DNA from: Henricia sp. BOLD:AAB3569
Lineage: Eukaryota > Echinodermata > Asteroidea > Spinulosida > Echinasteridae
Direction of reading: 5' to 3'
Length of the DNA stretch: 64,000 bases
NCBI GenBank assembly: GCA_037783545.1
Contig: JBBELK010000316.1
Coordinates: forward strand, 558,001 to 622,000
Shown in pieces: positions 57,945 through 64,000 of the stretch; the stretch's first letter is position 1; every line of letters begins with the position of its first letter. Made by a program: the position numbers and the translations under genes. The notes below the pieces were generated by a model. It saw only the letters and a program-made list of their open reading frames with translations. It had not been told where the DNA came from and did not search any database.

Positions 57945-58965
57945 CAATTTGCACCTTGGTGGGATTCGAACCCACAACCTTCTGCATTCTAAAGCAGTTG
58001 CCTTAACTACTCAACCTCTCGGTGTGCTGGTGTCAAAGGGCCTGTTTGATTCTTGCAACATTTGGTATTACAACTTATCCCTTGCCCATTTTAGACAATT
58101 TAAAAGAACGATTAAAAATATCAAAATGTGCTTGGGTGGGACTTGAACCCATATCCTCCAACAGTTGACTTGACTACTCAGTGTGCTGGTTCAATTCATG
58201 GAGCAGTTGGGACTGGAACCTAAAGCAGTTGTCTCACTCATTCGACCACTGAGTGTGCTGGTCTCAAAGAGCCAGTCGGTTTCACAACTAATCCCTTGCC
58301 CTTTTCTGATGCAATTATCCGCACTTTATGCTCGGTGCTTTCTCAAGAACTCTGTTAAAACCTGTGTTTAGGTAGAACTTGAACCTGGAGCAGTTGTCTT
58401 AACCATTCATTCACTCAAGTGCATTTTTGTCAAAGGGCCTGTTCGATGTAATTTTTCAGCACTTTGTGCTCAATGCTTTCCAATTGTGCTTGGGTGGACT
58501 TGAACCCACAACCTTCTACATTCTAGAGCAGTTGTTTTAACCTTTCAACCAATCATTGCGCAGGTGTCAAAGGGCCAATTTAAATCATGGAAAATTTCTT
58601 GCCTTTTTGCTTACATAATTAATCAGAATTGTTTATGCTCAGAACTTTCCCACAAACCATGTTAAAAACTTGTGCTTCGGTGGGACTTGAACCTGAAGCG
58701 ACCATTCGACCACTCAGTGTGCTGGTGTCAAAGTGAGCCAGTTGGTTGCACAATTAATCTCTTGCCCTTTTCTGATGCAATTTACCAGCACTTTATGTTC
58801 AGTGCTTTCCCAAGAACACCGTTGAAACGTGTGCTTGGGTGGGACTCGAACCCACAACTGTATTCTAGAGCAGTTGTCTTAACCACTTGCCCACTCAGTG
58901 TGCTGGTGTCGGAGTGTCAGTTTGAATGATTAAAAACCTGTGCTTGGGTGGGACTCGAACCCACA
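57945..58965 (-). repeat. Array of about seven tRNA-like units on the minus strand
   Basis: The B-box complement gtgggactcgaacccaca or variants occur near 57957, 58137, 58375, 58495, 58678, 58842 and 58952. Each is followed by agcagttgtcttaaccac and cactcagtgtgctggtgtc (A-box side) and a spacer cccttttctgatgcaat. The units are amplified as tRNA plus spacer, with spacing 110-240 bp. None folds into a full canonical tRNA by eye. Confidence 0.75.
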
Positions 58966-60240
58966 GCCAAGCAGATATTTTAAGCACTTTTGTAAGGCAT
59001 ATTTTTGTAAGGCATATTTTTGTAATTACTGAAACACCTGTGGGCCAATTCTACTTAAACTCCTTATAATTTTCAGGCCTGTTGTCTGTTTGTTCTTGGA
59101 TGCCGATTTGGCACCGTCATATTTAGTTAGATGATAGCATTGCTGCGGTTGTAGCAGTGTGGATGAACTAGCTAAAATAAACCGTCTTTTGTTTAAATCA
59201 AATCCGCTTTCATAAAATGCATTAAGTTCATTCACAGCTCCACACATTTTCCACTTGAAAATGAAGATGCATTTTTTTTACTGTTCAGTTTCAAGTCTTA
59301 GCTCTGATTTCTAAGTACTGTAACCGAGTTATCTTATAGATTTTATTTCCCTTTCTTTCAGTCTGCGGCTGCTGTTCCTATGAACCACCCATCATCTTGA
59401 GATTCGCTGGGAGAAGAAATTTGGCCAGTGTTGACCTAAAGTATAGGTAAGTCACAGTCCATTGTTCTGTTCATCTTTACTGCAAATCTATTTTGGGTCA
59501 ATTTTGAGACAATTGAAAAAGGGGTTAGTCCAGCAGTTTTTTTGCCAAATTTGTTTAATAAAACATTTACTTTTTAAAAAATGTCTCAGAAATTATCAGG
59601 AACAAAATTTAAGCCTGTTTCGGTACGTTTCAAAGTTAAATTCTGAATCTTTGTTGAAAAGCCATACTGATGTAGGGTCGTCTCTACCATCCCAATCAAC
59701 TCTGAATGTAGCCTGCAGTTTTTACAGTGAACACTCATTGGGGAAGATTCCACTACACATTCAAATATTTGCAGAAATGCCTCTCATCTTGCATTTTAAT
59801 TGCTCCACACTTCACGTTAATTTCTCCAAAGCAGTTTATTTGTAAACCCCACCATGCGTGAGGCAATCCATGATTTTAAACAAAATCGTTGTCATCAATC
59901 TAACTTGTCTTCATATTTCGGGCCAAATTGAAAAATTGTTTATTTATAACTATCCACCTTTAAATTTTCTCTAAACTTGCAGAATTTTCTAATGATATAT
60001 TTTCTTCATTGTGACAGGTGAGACACGTTAAAGACATCAAGTGGACTGAACCTTCTGCTCAACCTACCACAGAGTTCCTGAATCTAACAGTCAGTTTGTA
60101 AACAAACAAGCTGTCCTAAATTTGTTCAAGCCCCTCTCCAAAAAATGACAGTTTGTAAACATTGAATCAACTCAACTGATTATTTCTATCTATGCTTCAG
60201 TCAGTTCCTAAGCACACAACTCTTTAGTGTCTCAAAAATG

Positions 60241-60420
60241 ACTATCAGTTTGTAAACAAACCAAAATTTGCTCAAATTATTCTCTCAAAAAATGACTATC
60301 AGTTTGTAAACAAACCAAAATTTGCTCAAATTATTCTCTCAAAAAATGACTATCAGTTTGTAAACAAACCAAAATTTGCTCAAATTATTCTCTCAAAAAA
60401 TGACTATCAGTTTGTAAACA
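60241..60420. repeat. 54-bp tandem repeat in candidate terminal exon
   Basis: actatcagtttgtaaacaaa starts at 60241, 60295, 60349 and 60403. Looser relatives occur at 60085 and 60145. Each unit contains GTAAACA. Confidence 0.92.
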
Positions 60421-60577
60421 TTGACTTGTACTTAATATTCTTGTCTTCATTTAGCAACAACCAATTGTATTTGATTTCTCTTGTAGCATTGTTAAATGTA
60501 CTTTAACAAATATAGTAATGTTTGTAAACAATCTTATTTAAATAGTGTTATATAGTTAAAGTAACTAACAAAGTCAA

Positions 60578-60583
60578 AATAAA
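60578..60583 (+). terminator. Candidate plus-strand polyadenylation signal
   Basis: AATAAA closes the candidate terminal exon that starts at 60018. A minus-strand AATAAA (TTTATT at 60625-60630) lies 42 bp further on, suggesting tail-to-tail transcripts. Confidence 0.4.
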
Positions 60584-60756
60584 AGTCACTGACAACAAAA
60601 GTTTCAATTGTAAACAAGTCTCATTTTATTCTGTACTCCACTAAAGTAAACCAAGTAATATATTCAAGTAAAATGTTCATTAACTTAATTTATGCAAGGT
60701 CCTAATTGCTATTGTCTTTACAGATAGTCCAGGGTTCGGTGGTCCATAATTATAAT

Positions 60757-60796
60757 TTGAAAATCGAACAGGGGTTGCCCCCTGTCCGATTTTCTA
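60757..60796. repeat. Short hairpin after the convergent polyA signals
   Basis: aaaatcgaacagggg pairs with cccctgtccgatttt across a short loop. It lies just right of the two opposed polyA signals. Confidence 0.6.
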
Positions 60797-61061
60797 ACGT
60801 ATTGAAATAGAGGTTTCCCTCTTCTACCTGTTCAAGAAAACATTAATAAAAATGGTGTACAAAGAAATGCAATTAAAATGATTTGTTAAACATCCACTGT
60901 AAAACAAGAAAATATAATTACAATCGATAACTGCAATTTCAAGAAACAAATCAGTAAAACACAACATTTGTAAATCAACAACATGTGATAAACTGAAAAT
61001 GGACTCTCAAGTTTTCTGTCTACATACCCAATCGACTCAAAATACTATCGGCACAAAGACA

Positions 61062-61207
61062 TCACTCGCGAAAAGATTTAAATGCGAATTCCGGCAAGTT
61101 GTAGTCGAGTCCGTAACATGCAAAGGATGAGCACGCACAAAAGAATGCCTTTGTTGGATAGCTTGAATAAAGACTTGTGATGGACTCGGCCTCTGGAGCT
61201 CCCATTT
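61062..61207 (-). CDS. Possible terminal exon of a convergent minus-strand gene
   Basis: The acceptor ttttctttttcag ends at 61208. The following 146 nt are open in more than one frame. One reads MGAPEAESITSLYSSYPTK and ends EFAFKSFRE at TGA 61062-61064; another ends in a hydrophobic stretch. A minus-strand AATAAA lies about 430 bp downstream at 60630-60625. The rest of the gene would lie right of the window. I do not recognise the product. Confidence 0.25.
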
Positions 61208-61388
61208 CTGAAAAAGAAAATTACAAAAATTAATTTCAGATCAACACAATTTACAATGCATTTCATACCAAGACAGTTTTCAGTTAAAATTTACCAGTCA
61301 TGAATACCAAACATGTCGAGTTTACGTGATCACAGGAAAATTTCAACATGTTTAGTTTGATTAAAGTGTACAATGTATTGCATATTGG

Positions 61389-62514
61389 TTATTAGGGTCA
61401 TTCCGTGTCAATTCAACGAGCTTTTGAACCTGACCATCATGGATTGAAATGAAATTTGGTGTGCTGATTGCACTCCTTGAGAAACCCCCGAGAACTGAAA
61501 TTTTATGTAATTCGGTCAATTAATTTTTGAGATATGGGTCAACGAACTTTGGATTAATTAGCATGACCTGCTATGCTTGCACAATTATATCTCTAAAAGT
61601 AATGGACCTACAGGGATAAACTTTACATCATTTTAAAGCTCTTGAAATGGCCTTCATTTTATAATATAACATCAAAATTGTATCTCGTACCACAAAAAAG
61701 TTATGTGAATTTATAACCTTTGACCTTGATTTGCAAAAATGCGTAATTTTTTTGATTTGTTAGCTTAAGATGTAAGGAACATTTCCAGAAAGATTTGGGA
61801 TGGGCAGTATACCGGCACTCTCACAGTTTTTGAGTTACGATAATTTAAACAGCAAATACCATGTAAATAACATGTAACTGTGTATGTACACATGGCATTT
61901 ATATGTTATTTAATGTTTAAATTATCGTAACTCAAAAACTGTAAAGCGGGCCTCCCACTGTGCGATTTTTGCCACAAATTTTCTACGATTAGCTACGATT
62001 AAGTACGATTGTGTGTAGAGTCTACAGACGGTCTCTGGTAATCGTACCAATTCGTAGGAAATTCGTGGCAAAAATCGCACAGTGGGAGGCTTGCTTCAGA
62101 GTGCCCATTCCAAATCTTTCTGGAAATGTTCCTTACATCTTTAGCTAACAAATTAAAAACAATTACGCATTTTGAAAAATACAAATCTTTTTGCAAATCA
62201 AGGTCAAAGGTTATAAATTCACATAACTTTTTTGTGGTACGAGATATAATTTTTATGTAAGTTTATAAAATGAAGGCCATTTAAAGAGCTTTAAAATGAT
62301 GTAAAGTTTATCTCTGTAGGTCCATTACTTTTAGAGATATAATTGTCCAAACATAGCAGGTCATGCTAATTAGTCCAAAGTTTGTTGACCTATATCTCAA
62401 ATTAATTGACATAAAATTTTAGTTCAAGGAGTCCAATCAGCACACTAAATTTGTTTTCAATCCGTGATGGTCAGGTCTAAAAGCTCGTTGAATTGACACG
62501 GAATGACCCATTAT
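61389..62514. mobile_element. 1.1-kb foldback element C
   Basis: Arms of about 500 bp are inverted copies. The left begins attagggtcattccgtgtca and the right ends tgacacggaatgaccca. Inner markers include gcaggtcatgctaatta, tgaaggccattt and cgtaactcaaaaactgt in both arms. A second palindrome (61944-62094) interrupts the right arm. It lies directly against MITE-B copy 2. Confidence 0.88.
61944..62094. mobile_element. Small palindromic MITE nested in foldback C
   Basis: Terminal arms gcctcccactgtgcgatttt and its complement aaaatcgcacagtgggaggc enclose about 100 bp with two acgattagctacgatta-like motifs. It sits only in the right arm of the larger foldback, so it inserted later. Confidence 0.8.
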
Positions 62515-62516
62515 CT

Positions 62517-63379
62517 AATCTCCTCAAAAAAAGTTCGGAAAGTCAAGTTTGACTGACGATTTCTCTCTTGTTAATCATTTCCCTTGAATTTGGTATCATT
62601 GGAAAGCCCTGTTATTCCTCTTTACAGTGATGTGTCAATTGTTATGATTAATCAATGCATAGTTCCGATTTTGCCCAGTTAACCCCGCCCCCTTGGATAT
62701 TGTTGCTATGGCTCACACGCTATCGTCAAAAATGGCGACACACAAAGCAATGGGACTTTCAACAGAAAGCACAGATTCATTGGAGAAAACTCAAAGGTAT
62801 TCATGTTTCAGGGTCAACTGTTATCTTAGAACACACTGAGTAAAGGGCCAGTAATACAGGGATATCATATCATCACGAAATATAGCTTTCGTACCTTTGA
62901 ACAATGAAACGACCGGCCTTGAAACCAAAAATTCACCCGGATCGTCGCATAAAACACTGTACAAATTGTATGGGGCCGGCAGAACATATCGCGTGATCAT
63001 GTTGTTGTGAGCGTACAGTGCACTTTGACCTATGTGGGTGACATCTGCTAGCTCTGTTGTGATTGGTCGGCGGGTTCGGTTGATTGACAGGTCGGAACTA
63101 TGCATTGGGGATGTGCAGTATAGCGGAATACAGGGGTGGGTGGAAAGTGAAATGTCACAAAATGTACTGCTTTGGTCATGCAGTGCATTCACTTTACACC
63201 CGCCCCCGTATTCAGCTGTACTGCACATCCCCCAATTGCTTAATCATAACAAATGACACATCATCGTAAAAAGGAATAACAGGGCTTTCCAATGATATAA
63301 AATTCAAGGAAAATTATTTTGCAACAAGAGAGAAATCGTCAGTCAAACTTGGCTTTCCGAACTTTTTTTGAGGAGTTTA
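62517..63379. mobile_element. MITE-B copy 2, interrupted by MITE-A
   Basis: The left part 62517-62654 and right part 63106-63379 match copy 1 (ends tcctcaaaaa and tttttttgaggagttta). The 451-bp insertion between them is MITE-A copy 5. Confidence 0.85.
62655..63105. mobile_element. MITE-A copy 5, nested inside MITE-B
   Basis: A 451-bp copy inserted within a MITE-B element. The MITE-B text stops at attaatca before it and resumes at tggggatgtgcag after it. The undisturbed site is visible in the other MITE-B copy near 18510. Confidence 0.85.
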
Positions 63380-63966
63380 GAATACATTTAATTATGAAAC
63401 TCGTAAAATTTTTGTTTGATGATAAAAACGCAAACATTAGGAGGGAAAGTGTCTAAAATTTACACCAAAAAAATTGTATTTTTGAATGAAGAACTTTTTA
63501 ACTGATTCCTGGCTTAATAAAAAAAATTATTGGAAAGAGCTACGTACAATCATCACTTTGTACTTTAAAAAATGTAACTATCAGAAGTTGCATGGGGTTC
63601 ATTACCATGCACGGACACCCAGGATTTGCCTTTTTATGATCAACAAACCGTGTAAAAACACACAAAAAAAGAGGGAAAAATGTCTGGATTTACTAAGGAA
63701 TTGTGTCACAGGTTTAGTGCGTGGGGTCCCAGTGGGTGTACGTGCATGGTAATATTTCCTATACGTGCTCAGGGCCAATTTTACTATGAAATTTGAATAT
63801 CTAAACAGTCAAGTGTCATTACTCCTGAAGACGAACAGAGCACGCTGTTCGAAACGTTGAGTTCACACTCACCGGTTCTTTTCAGAACCACACATATACA
63901 AATGAGATTCACATGGTGCTACCGTAAACCCATACACACAAGTGTCATTAACTCAATACCTTGGTT

Positions 63967-64000
63967 AATGCATAGTTCCAACCCGTCAATCAAGCCAACC
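63967..64000. mobile_element. MITE-A copy 6 (right end cut by window)
   Basis: Only the first 34 bp are present (aatgcatagttccaacc, then gtcaatcaagcc). The match to the MITE-A end is clear; the rest lies outside. Confidence 0.6.

Larger units (their letters stand above)
54716..60600 (+). ncRNA. Candidate spliced 3' UTR of the protease or separate lncRNA
   Basis: Four exon-like blocks have good splice sites: 54716-54802 (acceptor cacag, donor gtgagt), 57716-57834 (aacag, gtattg), 59362-59446 (tttcag, gtaagt) and 60018 to about 60600 (gtgacag, with AATAAA at 60578-60583). No single frame crosses all blocks. The protease frame stops after ten codons in the first. The rest would therefore be UTR (a likely NMD trigger) or an independent non-coding RNA. 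The introns hold a 148-bp tandem array and a tRNA-like array. Confidence 0.35.

Overview
This window looks like nuclear DNA of a marine invertebrate deuterostome, most likely an echinoderm (possibly a sea star). The evidence is indirect. Genes are split into many short exons with GT-AG introns, introns are crowded with palindromic MITEs and tRNA-derived SINEs, the short motif taggcctat recurs, and there is a GABA-B-like receptor and a modular LDLa/CUB serine protease. I see no bacterial operons, CRISPR array, rRNA or viral gene. All gene models are hand-spliced from consensus sites and reading-frame phase. No alignment was run, and comparisons with vertebrate proteins are from memory.

Region 1 (about 1.0-19.7 kb, minus strand) is a class C GPCR of the GABA-B type. 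A Venus-flytrap ectodomain resembling GABBR1 is joined to a seven-helix domain and third intracellular loop resembling GABBR2. A cytoplasmic coiled-coil exon at 1042-1182 runs toward the left edge, so the C-terminus lies outside the window. Two homologous signal-peptide first exons exist: 1A (19464-19730, intact) and 1B (13387-13621, with one extra G in a G-run). Two agonist-contact positions known from GABBR1 are replaced.

Region 2 (24.4-44.1 kb, plus strand) is a multi-exon scaffold gene of 1571 predicted residues. A 3.2-kb exon encodes a disordered N-terminus with about 27 seven-residue repeats (consensus xDISPKG), followed by one PDZ and two PH domains. An alternative first exon is possible at 26309-26390.

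Region 3 (46.5-54.7 kb, plus strand) is a type II transmembrane serine protease of 713 predicted residues: signal anchor, Ser/Thr/Pro stalk, LDLa, CUB, LDLa, LDLa, trypsin domain with a complete triad and Asp-189-type pocket. Further spliced, non-coding exons may continue to a polyA signal at 60578. These may be its 3' UTR or a separate lncRNA. A possible last exon of a convergent minus-strand gene lies at 61062-61207.

The rest is dominated by repeats: at least five foldback/MITE families in several copies, three SINE-like families, tandem arrays (148 bp, 54 bp, 60 bp, about 28 bp and a tRNA-like array), and several nested insertions that give relative ages. The three genes show no evident functional link; they are neighbours, not an operon.
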